A DNA stretch of 64,000 bases from Arabidopsis thaliana (GCF_000001735.4 NC_003074.8:18483261-18547260); one strand, 5' to 3'. Shown: positions 1 to 12,780, counted from the stretch's first letter. Notes: generated by a model from the sequence alone, not told the origin. Made by a program: numbers and translations.

Positions 1-2
1 TT

Positions 3-680
<678 letters not shown>

Positions 681-1290
681 GAATTTTGTTTTATTGCTTT
701 TTCAAGAACTTATTTTTTCACCCCATTTTGTCATGGACTCATGGGACATGGTTGAACAAAAGATGGAATTTTTCAAGTTTTCGAGTTCTCATTGAGAGAT
801 AGACAACGTTTTGTACTGTGTTTTTGACGGAGCGATAAGATGGTATGACAAAAAGGTAAGATTGTGGAGACGTTTGAAGGGTTAATTGGTAAGGCTACCT
901 AAGTTCTCACCTAATGTTTGTATTCAATTGGCTGATTATGGTGGAAAGATGGCGGTTTTGTGGGTCGAACAATCTCCTTGTAGTAACAACGGCTATAAGA
1001 ATAAGATTTGGTGCGCGGAGATTGCTCTTGAAAAACAAGAAAGTTGTGAAATTTGGGGAGAAGTTGAGTGGTTTGGTCATGTGCTTACAGTTCCTTCAAC
1101 ATGTTTTGTTGCCAAGGTTATTGCTGCTACTGTTTGATGATGAATGAATGTGTCACAAAGCTTAAATATGTTTTTTTTTGGTGTATGCAGATATGATGAT
1201 GACATGGCTTAATTTTGTCTCTTTTATTTATGTGACTGCTTTTACTTTCGTACGATTTCTTCATCCAAAAAACAAAACCCAGAAAAATCG
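681..1290. other. Intergenic, 3' UTR of RuvB-like gene and NEMP promoter
   Basis: About 600 bases between two same-strand genes. Short open frames occur around 886-1147 in overlapping frames, with no recognisable domain. I see no gene here. Confidence 0.6.
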
Positions 1291-3427
1291 ATGAGTGACT
1301 CATCATCAGTCATTGTCCGAAGCTCAAATTTCATTGTCGTGATTCTCTTCCTCAACCTCGTCACTTTCTTCTCCCTTGTCTCCTCCAATGAACTTGTCTT
1401 TGGTAAGTTTGTGTCGGAATTGAATTATACTTTTAGGGCTTTCTTCAATTCTTTATGGGACTCGAATTTTGTAGTTTAGAATCACCAAATTTCAAACCTT
1501 TTTTTACATAATTAAGACAATTGCGATGAATTATATAAAAAAAGATCCAATTTTGTTGTTTATTAGCAGCTGTGGGTGAAACTGGTTCACTACAAGTGAC
1601 TCCAAGAACAGAGGTGATATATTCACCTGGTCTGAAACGAGGTATAACATCGATATGTGAGAGATTACATATCCATGGATTACAAAGAAGACTTGAGCAC
1701 ATTGATAGATATGCACATTCACTAAAGTTGACTCTTTTGAGTAATAATGCTTCCAACAGTATCGACGTTTGCTTCCACAGGTAAAATCTAGTATCTGTGT
1801 AATCTCTATGAATCAATCTAGTATCTGTGAAATCTTAAAGTTTACTTCTTTCTGATTATAGGAATTCGTCGCGTGCAATTGGAATGTGTCCTGATAATCA
1901 GTGGAAGAGAGTGTCCAAAGGGTTACCTTGGGTTGGGATAATGTCACCTTTTGACTATAAGATTCTTGATATAAGAACATTTGGTGGCTCATCTAATGTC
2001 AGCACCGTGGAGTTGGTTGCTAAACAAGGTAGAGTGCTTGTGTTGTTTTGTGTTTTGCAAAATTCTAAAACTAAACAAAGTAGAGTTTGTATTTGCAGAG
2101 TTTTTCATATACCGGATTGTGTTTTTAATCATGGGGATAGTGTTACTGAGTTTGGCTTCTAGACTTAGCAAATCAGTTGCGTTTTACTATATCGGTGCAA
2201 TGTCTATTGGGATTGTCATTCTTGTAACTCTTATCATTAATCAGGTAAAAGTTTTCATAACGCTATCTTTTGTTATATGTTTCATGGTTTTTTCTCTGGT
2301 TAACGTGATAAACGGTTGTGCAGGGGATAAAGCGTCTACCAACTAGAGGGAAGAGTCGTTTTCAGTTATTTTTCTACTCGTCTATGGTGAGAGTTGTCTT
2401 CTCTTTGAGTTCTTTTGTCGAACATGTACTAACCAAAGCCTTCTTTTATATTCTCAGATTGGTGTGGGAGGTTACTTTCTTCAATACATACGCGGTTTAG
2501 TTCAAGATTTGCTAATGCAGATAGAAATCAGTGAAGATTTGTACATCCCTGTATGTAAGTTTTGGTACTTGTTGTTATGTCACATATTCATATTCTGGTT
2601 TGATTAATCTTAAACGGCTTATGTAAAATTTTGCAGCTGGCGATTCTTTTGGTTGTGTTTGTATTTATGTTGGGAGCGTGGTCAGGATTTTGGACTGTCA
2701 AGAAATTTGTTGTGACAAAAGATGGTTCTGTTGACATTAGTACATCAATCTTTGTCTCTTGGTCCATCCGAGCTTTTGCTGTGGCTCTGATCCTTCAGGT
2801 ACTTCGTTTTTTCTCTGCTTTTGCTTCTGATTCATCTTTGATTATAACCAAACCTTTTGGTGATTGAAGTCTTGATCTTGTGTTAATTAACAGAGCTCTT
2901 TAGATCCATTACTTGCTGGAGGAGCGTTGATAACTGGAATTCTCATCTCATTGATTCTAAAGAGTATTAGCAGAAAGCTGTTAGCTCAAAGAATATATGA
3001 GCAAGATGATGAAACTGAGAGTTGTAGCCCCGGCTTGATCCATGCTACCTCGTTTGCTTCTCCTCTTCCTAGAGGTTTTGATTTTTTCTCTTTGTGTCTC
3101 TAGTGGTCTGATTTCTTTATACTAGTCCCTTTATCTCGTAATGTTGTTCTTGAAGAACCGGTTTTTCTTCTGTAAATGGTTTTTGCAGGTTCCAACAAGA
3201 AGTTGAGGACAGTACCATTATCTGAGTCAGATATCTTTCCTTCTTCATTCCACAAAACACCAGAAGGGAGAAGGAAGCTAACGAAGGAAGAGTTGCAAAA
3301 ATTCACTAAAGAGAGCACGGAAAATGCATTGAAGGAATTGGTTTCTTCACCTGGTTTTGGCGAATGGGCGGTGAAAAATGCTAAAAGAATCACTGTAAAT
3401 CCGATAAAGGAATCGTCAAGTAAATAG
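1291..3427 (+). CDS. NEMP/DUF2215 nuclear-envelope membrane protein (At3g49840)
   Basis: Nine exons can be read with GT..AG borders: 1291-1402, 1570-1780, 1862-2028, 2099-2244, 2324-2386, 2458-2550, 2637-2798, 2894-3074 and 3189-3427. Together they give 457 aa. The protein has an N-terminal hydrophobic signal (FIVVILFLNLVTFFSLV), a lumenal part, then several membrane segments (VFLIMGIVLLSLASRLSKS, FYYIGAMSIGIVILVTLII, LAILLVVFVFMLGAW, GGALITGILISLIL). A soluble tail follows with TPEGRRKLTKEELQKFT and ELVSSPGFGEWAVKNAKRI. SRLSKSVAFYYIGAMSIG is typical of the NEMP/DUF2215 family of inner-nuclear-membrane proteins. I recall this locus as PNET2_B, one of three plant members linked to the nuclear lamina; that name is from memory. 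An older annotation fused it to the proline-rich gene downstream, but a stop at 3425-3427 and separate start and leader sequence argue for two genes. Confidence 0.85.
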
Positions 3428-4078
3428 GGTGATACTGTTAAGCGCAGAAGAAGGTTCCTCTGGTTCTGAAAAGCAAGCAGCTAGGGGAACTTCTGAACCA
3501 GTCGGAGAGTGTAGTAGGTTGCTTGTGAACAAAGCAACAAGCCTTGCTTATATATAGTCTTCTGGAAAAGAACTAATGAGCAAGGCGAAAAAGTTGAGAG
3601 ATTAACTTCTAAATCAACAAAATGTAACCTTTGACATAAATTGATATTGACCAATAAGATCATACGTTTCCATGTGTGTAGTCATCAATGATGTGAAACT
3701 CAATACTATAGTGTATTTTATTTGAATGGACGATGATAGTTGGTATAATAAAGGAGGAAATAAATAAAGTCATCTTTTTGTTATTTAACGGCTGAAATTT
3801 CAATAGCAATTTAATTTGAATGATTCCAGTTCCACAAATATGAGTTGGTCATCTATATCACATGTAAGTTTTCTTAGTTATATTTAAAAATCATTAAAAT
3901 CTAAGAGTAGTCCTTGGAGAGAACATGTCTCTTGTCTCCTAAACCTCCTTTATTATCCATCATCATTGTCACTAACCCTATTATTATTCCATTCACAGCG
4001 AAGAAAAAGAAGCAAAGAGTTCGTTATAAAGAAAGAAATAAACCCTCAGATAAGAGCATAACAGAGAAGAAGAAGAAG
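3428..4078. other. Intergenic, promoter of WIH3
   Basis: This holds the 3' UTR of the NEMP gene and the leader of WIH3. The leader is purine-rich just before the start codon (agaagaagaagaag). I see no gene. Confidence 0.6.
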
Positions 4079-4705
4079 ATGTCTTATCAAGACCCACAAC
4101 ATCCCGTTAGTGCTCCTCCTCCTCAAGGTAATTCCCAATTTTTTCCAAGTTTTTAGGGTATTTTTGTTTCTTGTTTCTTAAGTTTCGATGTTGTTGTTTT
4201 GTCAGGGTATCCTCCTAAGGAAGGATATCCACCAGCAGGGTATCCTCCACCAGCAGGTTATCCTCCACCACAATATCCTCAAGCGGGATATCCTCCAGCA
4301 GGTTATCCTCCACCGCAGCAAGGATACGGTCAAGGATATCCAGCACAAGGCTATCCTCCACCGCAATATCCTCAAGGTCATCCACCACAATATCCTTATC
4401 AAGGTCCTCCACCACCGCATTATGGTCAGGCTCCACCGAAAAATAAGAAAGATAAGAAGGATTCAGGAGGCTTCATGGAAGGATGGTGCGTTGACCAATT
4501 ATCTCTCTCTTTTTATATTAACATATAGTTTTGAATACTTGAAGCTGATGATATACCTTTTTTTGGTTCATTATTCATAAATTTTGGTATGGAGTAATAT
4601 GGATATTCAAAGTCTATATGTTTGGTACTTATAAAATGTGTATTTGTTTTGTATTACAGTTTGGCTATGCTCTGCTGTTGCGTTCTCTTGGAAGCTTGCT
4701 TTTGA
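4079..4705 (+). CDS. WIH3: Cysteine-rich transmembrane module (CYSTM) peptide WIH3 (At3g49845)
   Basis: Three exons: 4079-4127, 4206-4485 and 4660-4705. The first two splice within a Gly codon, and the last encodes CLAMLCCCVLLEACF and the stop. The protein is about 124 aa. It starts MSYQDPQHPVSAPPPQ, continues with a run of GYPP/GYPPPQ repeats (about residues 17-80), then a lysine-rich linker (KNKKDKKDSGGFMEG), and ends in the cysteine-rich membrane module. This is the CYSTM layout: a disordered Pro/Gly/Tyr part on the cytosolic side and a short C-terminal tail anchor. Relatives WIH1 and WIH2 act downstream of WUSCHEL in germline initiation, and other CYSTM proteins are stress-linked; the specific role here is inferred. 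The repeat region is open in several frames because of its simple codon pattern, so antisense open frames here are shadows. Confidence 0.9.
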
Positions 4706-6190
4706 TCGGAAGATGAGCTGATATTTGCCGTTGACCGTCTTGAGGATGCTATTCAATTTTGTCAAACATGTTAAAAAGACGTGTTTGATATACATTTTAG
4801 ATCTCTTCTTCTGGTTATGTGTGTCCACGTTTTGGGTTTGTTTCTTTAATTTTCTTTAATTTTATGAATGAATCCGAATTTGACTTGAGGTCTTGTTTAC
4901 TTTCATGACTATTGATTGATTCAGGGTATGTTACCCATCTTTTGTATATGTGTGTTTTATCTTTTGTATAAAAGCCATTCATTCTTTCCAACTAGAGGAA
5001 CACAAAAAAAGAAAGCAACCCAATTTTGTTCTCTTTCTCATCAAAAATGTAAGAAGAAGTGACTGTATCAACGTGATCAAAACTTAGCATTACCATCAAA
5101 CTTATATAAATTTATACTTACGGTCCGATATATTTCCATTTTCCGTCTCAAACATATATGTCACATCCACCATTCCTCGGTTGATCAACTATTCAATGTA
5201 CAAATTTTTATAAAAATACTACTAAATCGTATATAATCTTGAGTCTTCACTTCTTATATTTAATGTAAGAGAGTGGTTTAGTATCCACCGATTAACTCGG
5301 TTCAAACCAAAAATACACCAAAATGATATGACTGAATTGTGAAATCAGTCCAAGAACTAAAAGTCGATGAGCTCGGCATCGACCTCCATGAAGATAAGGA
5401 AAGATTCACTCAAATCTTAAGAAATAATACGGTAAAGAATATTAGACATATTCCCATCCGAAAAATAAGAAGCTCGATGACCAAACAAAAAATCCGTAAT
5501 TCTATTTTCGAAAACCCTAAATTTATTATATTACTAAAAAATCTCTTGTAATTGTCAAGTTTACTCTCAAAAATCATTTTTCTTGAATCTCTTGTTTACT
5601 CTAATTTCTACTTTGCTTTTACTCGCATTGTTAATTTAATTTCATAAATTAATCCCTAATAGATCAAATGGGTGTATTTTTGCAATTATAAAGTTTAAGA
5701 CGAATTTGTAAAAATGAAGATAATAAAGGGCTCCCAGTAAAGCACCTCAAAATCGATACATACTTCATCCTCCAACATGCGTAGGTGAATCGAAAGATTA
5801 AAGGTCAAATTTTTGTGTCTTCTCTTCCTCTGTCTCATGCCACAATTTTTAGATTTCAAACTTTGATCCATGACACTCTCCATAGCTTCCTCTCTCATTC
5901 CCTTCAGCTTTCTCAGGCATGTCTTCTTCTTCCTCTTCTTCTCCTTGTTAATTTCCCCATTTCCCTGATCGAAAGCTTTAATCTTTTTCTCGTGCGTGTC
6001 TTCGTAATCTCTGGCGTTTCTATTGAATTACTAATGCAATTGAAAAACTTGGGGATTTCATTATAAAGTATTGATCTTTGTGATGTTTTCATCTGTTCAC
6101 AGAGAATTGAAGTCGAGACATTAGAAGTGTTTGTTGTGTGTGTGTGTGTGTTTCTATAGAATTTTTGAATTTTGTGATAAAATTGTGTGA
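4706..6190. other. Intergenic and TRB3 5' leader
   Basis: The stretch is AT-rich up to about 5700. From about 5790 it becomes CT-rich and looks like a transcribed leader that may contain an intron. Short open frames at 5339-5551 and 5785-6066 have no recognisable content. A (GT)n run lies at about 6132-6151. I see no separate gene. Confidence 0.55.
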
Positions 6191-7471
6191 ATGGGAGCTC
6201 CAAAGCTGAAGTGGACACCAGAAGAAGAAACAGCTCTTAAAGCTGGAGTACTTAAACATGGAACTGGAAAATGGCGTACCATTCTCTCAGATCCTGTGTA
6301 TAGCACAATTCTGAAGTCTCGTTCTAATGTGGATCTCAAGGTAAAAACATCAACAACTTTAAAGTGAAGAGAGATTATAGAAAAGTTCGAAACTTATACT
6401 ATTGTTGTTGTCTACAGGACAAATGGAGAAATATAAGTGTAACAGCTTTATGGGGATCTAGGAAGAAGGCTAAGCTTGCTCTTAAAAGAACTCCTTTGTC
6501 GGGTAGTAGGCAAGACGATAACGCTACAGCTATTACCATTGTGTCTTTAGCTAATGGTGATGTAGGAGGACAACAGATTGATGCACCATCTCCTCCTGCA
6601 GGTTCTTGTGAACCTCCAAGACCTTCTACAAGGTTTGGTCTCTCTTCTTGTATTTGTATGAATTCTTGATGCTGTGAATGTGGAATATGGGAATAGTGAG
6701 GAATATAATAGGCTTGTTTTAATGTGTTTGTTGTAGTGTGGATAAGATTATATTGGAGGCTATTACCAGCTTGAAGAGACCATTTGGTCCTGACGGAAAG
6801 TCGATCTTGATGTATATAGAGGTACAATGAAGTTTTCCTTCTGTGTTTATTCGTTGTGTCTGTAAATAGTTAAGCATTGCTTACTGCATCTATATACAAT
6901 CATCAAGGTCTTAGTGTTGCTGTAAATTTTCAGGAGAATTTCAAGATGCAACCGGATATGAAACGGCTTGTGACTTCAAGGCTGAAGTATTTGACAAATG
7001 TTGGAACATTAGTTAAGGTATAAAGAGAGATACTTTGATCGAAATTTCCTCTTGCAAATGTCACAAATTTAGCACTGACTTAACAATGGTTTTCTTGCGT
7101 TTGTTCTCACCTTTCAGAAAAAGCACAAATACAGGATTTCTCAGAATTATATGGCTGAAGGAGAAGGACAAAGGTCTCCTCAACTCTTGTTGGAAGGAAA
7201 CAAGGAAAACACTCCGAAACCGGAGGAGAATGGCGTCAAAAATCTTACTAAATCCCAAGTAGGTGGAGAAGTTATGATAATGGGTATGACAGAAAAAGAA
7301 GCTGCTGCAGCAGCTGCAAGAGCTGTGGCAGAAGCAGAATTTGCAATGGCAGAAGCTGAAGAAGCAGCAAGAGAGGCAGATAAAGCAGAAGCCGAAGCTG
7401 AAGCTGCCCATATTTTTGCAAAAGCGGCGATGAAAGCTGTGAAGTATAGAATGCATAGCCAAACTCGGTAA
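6191..7471 (+). CDS. TRB3: Telomere repeat binding factor 3, single-Myb-histone protein (At3g49850)
   Basis: Five exons: 6191-6340, 6418-6632, 6737-6821, 6934-7017 and 7118-7471. They give 295 aa, the length I recall for TRB3. TRB proteins bind TTTAGGG telomeric repeats and telo-box promoters, interact with telomerase, and recruit Polycomb PRC2 and other complexes (family knowledge). Domains in order: an N-terminal Myb/SANT domain ([27 protein letters not shown], then the telobox-binding helix VDLKDKWRN), residues about 1-60; a histone H1/H5-like globular domain about 125-190 ([39 protein letters not shown]); and an alanine/glutamate-rich coiled coil about 225-285. The stop codon sits inside a GTAAG sequence, so an alternative donor here could change the C-terminus. 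The paralog is TRB2 (At5g67580). Confidence 0.93.
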
Positions 7472-8000
7472 GAATTAAGAAAATCATTGATGTTGTATCG
7501 GTTGATATATCTTCAATTCTTCATGTTATGTCAAGTTTCGATCTTGCATCGAAATCAACATTTTACAATCGCCGCAGTGTTTTTAGTCAGTAACAGTGTC
7601 TTCTAACTCAGATGATTATGTAAAACCTGTTCCTTCTCTTGCTTCTGTTGATCTGGTTTTGTTAGTAACTTCACAGGTTTCTCGTGAACCATTTTGAAAC
7701 TGGTTTGAAAAGATATAAATAAGGCCTTTGATTTGTATACAGAGCTTATTTCCGTTTCCTTGGATTTTTAGAAGTTGAAAAATTGAGACACTTATGTTTT
7801 TGTTGCAAAGCCTTAAGAATAGAAAACAACCTCTTGAGCAAACTAGACCAGACCAGACCAGCAGGTGAGACAGAAGACAAATAAAGACAAACTCTTGTTT
7901 CACGCGAAATTAGTTCAAGACTCATCATCATCATTAACCAGACAACAGAGGACGAGTAAGAAGATCAAGAAGAGAGAACATATGATGTTCTTGTTGAAGT
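7472..8000. other. Intergenic between convergent TRB3 and ARL8-type gene
   Basis: This holds both 3' UTRs. The stretch about 7740-7935 resembles 9107-9352 downstream of the next ARL gene, including the caagactagaccagaccagc-like region and a CAT/ATC-rich end. It was therefore copied with the ARL unit. I see no gene. Confidence 0.6.
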
Positions 8001-8872
8001 TTAGTTCTTTGATTTTGAGTGATTTACAAGCCAATCAGTGAGCTGATCAATGGTGGTAGGGTTCTTGCAGGATATCATGAGACAGCAGACTTCTCTACTT
8101 GTAACCGAACTAAGCCCCCTGCAACAAAAACAAGGCAAGAAGCATAATCAGATCGAGCTAAATGAGATGCCTTTAGTGCTGTTTTTGGAGTGTTCAGATG
8201 AATAAAGAGCTATACATTTCTTCTGTCAAGGCTTCTTTGGAAAGAGCTCCATGTATGTCAATCTTGTTCCCAAGAACCAAAAGAGGAATACCAATAAGCG
8301 AAGCATTGCTCAACAAATCATGGAGTTCACTTCTCGAGACACTCAAGTTTTCAGTATCTGCAGCATCAACTACGTACCTAGAAATTGGAATCAACATGAA
8401 ACCAAGTTGTGAATAAGCCAAGCAATAAAGATAACAGAGAAACCTGCCTCTAAGATCCTTACACAATCATAGAAACAGCGCGACAGTAACGTTCCCACAT
8501 GCAGCGGAATCTTGGTTGACCACCAAGATCCCATAGTCTGATTGCAACATTTTCTTTTGTCACTTTCCTCATGTTAAACCCGACCTGATAAACCCACAAA
8601 GACGAATCTCTTCATGTTGTTCCAAAAAAAAAAAACAGGTTTTGGATCGAAAACCGTATTTGATCAAAGATGCAGTGTAACAATTACCGTAGGAATCATG
8701 TCTTCACTGTATTCACCAGTCTAAACAAGTAAAAAGACATCATTATATCCCCAACCACCATCATATAAGTGTTAAAGAGATTATCAAAATGGAAGCATAG
8801 TATACTTACTGCAACAACATTAACAAGTGATGTCTTTCCTGAATTTTGAAGTCCTACCAAAGAAAGCTCCAT
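8001..8872 (-). CDS. ARLA1B: ARL8-type small GTPase lacking the N-terminal helix (ARLA1B, At3g49860)
   Basis: Five coding exons on the minus strand: 8810-8872, 8688-8720, 8463-8584, 8216-8377 and 8001-8118, totalling 165 aa. ARL8 GTPases sit on late endosomes/lysosomes (vacuole in plants) and guide membrane traffic; plant homologs also support tobamovirus replication (family knowledge). Visible motifs are the P-loop GLQNSGKTS, switch II WDLGGQ, NKID, and SCK near the C-terminus. The protein starts at MELSLVGLQ and lacks the roughly 19-residue amphipathic helix ([18 protein letters not shown] in the neighbour) through which the family attaches to membranes. Sequence homologous to the neighbour's second exon remains upstream of this ATG, but a length difference puts it out of frame, and no first exon is seen. 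It is a tandem copy of the gene at 9414-10761. Confidence 0.88.
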
Positions 8873-9413
8873 TTCTTTTGCTTGAAGATTAGGCTGCAAA
8901 GTCATATTGATCGAAACAAACAAATGAATAGGTCCTCCTCAAAATGTCAACTAAGAGAAGAAGAGAGAGCACTAAGTTATTGTCTTTTTACAGCGAATCT
9001 ATAATTTTATATTTAGATAGTTGAGGCAAGTAGCTACTTTATTTTTGTTAGCTACTTTATATTTGTTCGATATCTAGTTTCTATTTCAGATATACAATAA
9101 CCAGAGTTAAGAGTTTATTTCTCTTCCTACAGAACGCCGTTGATTTTCAGAAGTAAAATTTTTTTTGGGACACTTATGTTTTTGTGTTTCAAAAATTGCA
9201 AAGCCTTGGGAATAGAAAAACAATCCACATCTAATATACAAAGACAAGACTGGAGGACCAAACAAGACCAGACCAGCAGAAGAAGGAGAGACGGAAGGCG
9301 AAAAATAAAGACACTCTTGTTTCACACGAAAAATTGTCACCATCATCATCAACTAGACAATACAGGAAGACTAAGAAGAATCAAGAAGAGAGAATATATG
9401 TTCTTGGTGAAGA
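8873..9413. other. Spacer of the ARL tandem duplication
   Basis: It holds the decayed 5' end of ARLA1B (out-of-frame exon remnant about 8873-8895) and the 3' flank of ARLA1C (9107-9413). The 3' flank matches the flank of ARLA1B at about 7740-8000. No intact exon 1 is visible. Confidence 0.6.
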
Positions 9414-10761
9414 TTAGTTCTTCGACTTTGAATGCTTTACGAGCCAATCAATGACTTGATCAATGTTGGTAGAGTTCTTGCATGATATCATGAAACAGCA
9501 GACTTCTCTATCTGTAAGTGATGTAAGTCCCCTGCAACGATAACAAACATAATCAGATCGACCTAAAGTTGTGCCTTTACTGGATGGTTTAGATGAAGAT
9601 AAAGAGCTATACATTTCGTCTGTTAAGGCTTCTTTGGACAGAGCTCCAGGTTTGTCAATCTTGTTCCCAAGAACGAGAAGAGGGATACCATTAAGCGAAG
9701 TCTTGCTCAACAAATCATGGAGTTCACTTTTCGACACACTTAGGTTGTCAGGATCTGCAGCATCAACTACATACCTGGAAATGGAATCAACATGAGACCA
9801 AAATTGTGGGAGATACAGAGTGAAGAGAAACTCGAGTCGAAGATCCTTACACAATGGCAGAAACAGCGCGACAGTAACGTTCCCACATGCTGCGGAATCT
9901 TGGTTGACCACCAAGATCCCATAGTTTGATTGTAACATTTCCTTTTGTTACTTTCCTCATGTTAAACCCGACCTGATCAAAAACACAAAGGAGATATCTC
10001 TTCATGTTATTCCACAAGTTAGGTGAAAGATGAACTTTATAAGACATGTAGTGTAACGCTTACCGTAGGAATCATGTCTTCACTGTATCCACCAGTCTAA
10101 ACAAGTAAAAAGATAAGAGTAGACATCATCAGATCCCCAACCACCATCATCTAAGTGTTAAAGAGAATATCAAAAGGGAAGCATATTATACTTACTGCAA
10201 CAACATTTACAAGTGATGTCTTTCCTGCATTTTGAAGTCCTATCAAAGAAAGCTCCATTTCTTGCTTGAAGAAGAGGCTGCAAAATCATATGGAAACAAA
10301 CAATTGAATACCGAATCGAAACATAAATTAGATACCAAAAAGAACCAATCTTTCATGAAATTTTACGATTGTTAGAAGTTAGAACCTGTTCTACATGCCT
10401 TGAAAAAACGCATCTTTTCAACTAGATTGATGTTACACCGATAGTTTCTTCATAAACCACATTAAAGATGCTATCATTCTTACACATAGCTAAAATTGGC
10501 AATCTAAAAAGAAAACAAGGTCACACCAAATGCCTAAAGTTTGCTCTTTTAAAAACTAAAAGATACAGAATCTGCCTTTATTTGTAGAACCTTGTCAAAA
10601 CTAGCCCACGATAAGAAACTAGACCACGATTCAAATACTATTGAGCTGATAACGGTGATGTAATTTGGTTGCAACACGATTTCAATTGAAGAAGAAGAAG
10701 AAATCTTAAGGAAGGCTCTTTACCTACGAAGCCAATTGAGAAAAGCTTCCAACAAACCCAT
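9414..10761 (-). CDS. ARLA1C: ARL8-type small GTPase (ARLA1C, At3g49870)
   Basis: Six exons on the minus strand: 10724-10761, 10196-10277, 10064-10096, 9851-9972, 9613-9774 and 9414-9531. They give 184 aa, the normal ARL8 length. It begins [18 protein letters not shown], the amphipathic helix that is N-acetylated and inserted into membranes in this family. It carries the P-loop GLQNAGKTS, the switch I region [31 protein letters not shown] and SCKNS. The role is endolysosomal/vacuolar trafficking by family membership, and plant relatives are host factors for tobamovirus replication. Exon borders match those of the tandem copy exactly, so the duplication was at DNA level. The likely chromosome 5 partner is At5g67560. 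The frame is intact and all key nucleotide-binding residues are present. Confidence 0.94.
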
Positions 10762-11887
10762 TGATGATGATGATTCACAAAAGCTCCGACAAACAGATCC
10801 GCCTGAGAGAATTCTCCTCCACGGATCTCTCTGAGAAGCTTCTTGTCCTCGTTGATCTCTGTCGATGATATCTCTCTCTCTCTCTGTCCAGTGACGGCGA
10901 ATTAAAAGAGTCAAAGACAATGAATTTGGACCGTTCGATTTTTTATCTGGTATACCAAATCAACGGTACAGATCTTGTTTAAGTTTTTGGTTGATAGACC
11001 GAGAATCATGGGGTTGCTATTTAAAATAAATATTTTAAATTTGGATTGGCCAATCAGAGGAGAGACACGGTGACAGATACACCAGAAGTTCGGAAGAATG
11101 AATGGATGAATTACTCAACCACTCGCGTTTATGAAGCGCGTGACTAACACGTATGTACCGTCCGTTGTTTTTTTTTGGATGGGTGGTGCCGCCAAAGATT
11201 TTGGCGGTGATATGATATTGGATAGTGATCGGGAAGTGCACTTACACGTGTCATTTCCAATAATTTATGGGTTGAAAACATATGTTTGATGAGTTCTTAG
11301 TCATGGGCCTTTATTTGACCCACTAGTGATGAGTCGACCCATCAATGATTTTCTCCTTTTTTTATTTTCTTGTAGTATATGATGTTTTTGCTTACACTTT
11401 GCATTTCCCATTTAGGACAAATTAACATTGAAATGGACAAATGGTATTCAAGTCATGTTTATCTTCTACAAGATACACTATTTGCTTTGTTTAAATTGGG
11501 GTAAGTTTTTTGATTAATGAAAAAAAACATTATGCTTAATCGGAATAAGTAAAACATAATTCAAAATAGCTTTCACTTGCTCAAAGATACAATTATCAAG
11601 AGTTGGCTTCATTAAACTGTAAACATAAATAAATGAACAGCGGAGATACAAAAAAAAGGTGAAGAATGAATTGGTCAACCACTAAAGCAGTTATAGGTTT
11701 AACACTTTTTTATTGCATGATTAATTATCCAATAGTTGACAAAAAAGAAAAAATAATTATCCAATTATTGATTTATAAAAATAAAAAAAGTTCTACACTA
11801 GAACATATTTTAGGAACCAGAGCTGTAATTTAATACTAGTTTAATGTGTATGTTTGATTTATTTGTTAACAAGAAATATTAGTAATA
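10762..11887. other. Intergenic, ARLA1C promoter side
   Basis: A CT/GA-rich leader flanks ARLA1C (about 10860-10890), followed by AT-rich sequence. I see no gene or clear repeat up to the Helitron-like end at 11888. Confidence 0.55.
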
Positions 11888-12780
11888 TTAGATTTTATCC
11901 CGCGGTACACCGCGGTAACAATTTATCTTTTTAAAGTTAGTATAATTTTTTTTTTCAAATTGTATCTATCTATAATATATTTTTATTTTATAGTTTACAA
12001 TTGTTATTAAATAACGTCCTGCCAAACTCATCCCGCCAAACCTGTCCCGTAAAAAAACCATTTATTTATATTAATGTTGATCTTATTTATGATATGTTTA
12101 TAAATCATTGTCTAAATATTTTTGTCGATGCGAGATGTTGAACCTACACATTTTTTGCTAATTGGTTAATATATGTTTATTTTTAAAATTTTGAATCATA
12201 AAATATGACAGAAAAAATTAAGATTTTTTTAAACTCTATATATTATATAATGATGTTAAAAAATTGTAATATATCAAACTTTTTATAAGTTTAAATATTA
12301 ATAATGTTTTATAAATTTTAAATATATAAATAATAATATTTAAAAAATTAATATTTTTGCTTATAAGGTAATGACATAATAACTCTAAAAGCAAAGATTT
12401 AGAAGATTTAAATTTTTAATTAAATATTTTCATTAATAAATAATTAATCTCAGTGACATGACATTGTAAATAAGTTCAAATACAAAATTTATTTATTTAA
12501 ACAAAAAAGGTTTAGTAAGAATAATATTTATTTAACAAAAAACTTTGTTTTAAAATATTGTTAACAAATATGTTTATGCTAATTTTAAGGGATTGATTTG
12601 AAGTTTGGTGGGATTAAATTTGATTGATAATGTGATTGACAATTTAAATCAAAAATTTTAAATAAAATTAATTATTTTGAAAAAAAGATTTAATGCTAAT
12701 AGCATTAAATTGTAAATAAATCTAAATTTAAAATTTATTTGCTAAAATGCCTGCAAAAATGTATATATAGGTCAACAAAA
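11888..12780 (-). mobile_element. Helitron-like 3' end with AT-rich body (non-autonomous)
   Basis: On the minus strand, a GC hairpin (stem CCGCGGT/ACCGCGG, loop of 2, bases 11900-11915) sits about 9 bases before CTAA at 11888-11891, followed by T. This is the Helitron 3' signature: hairpin, CTRR terminus, insertion into AT. The body to the right is strongly AT-rich and has no open frame. The 5' end (TC...) could not be placed; the right boundary given is only where the base composition changes, near tatatagg at about 12770. It would be a non-autonomous element of the Arabidopsis ATREP kind. Confidence 0.5.

Noticed and set aside
4202-4436. Antisense open frames across the WIH3 repeat region
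   Set aside because: They are produced by the simple GGTTATCCTCCA repeat and have no independent start context or domain.
11365-11380. TTTTCTTGTAGTA as a CACTA end
   Set aside because: Only about 11 bases match and no subterminal repeats accompany it.
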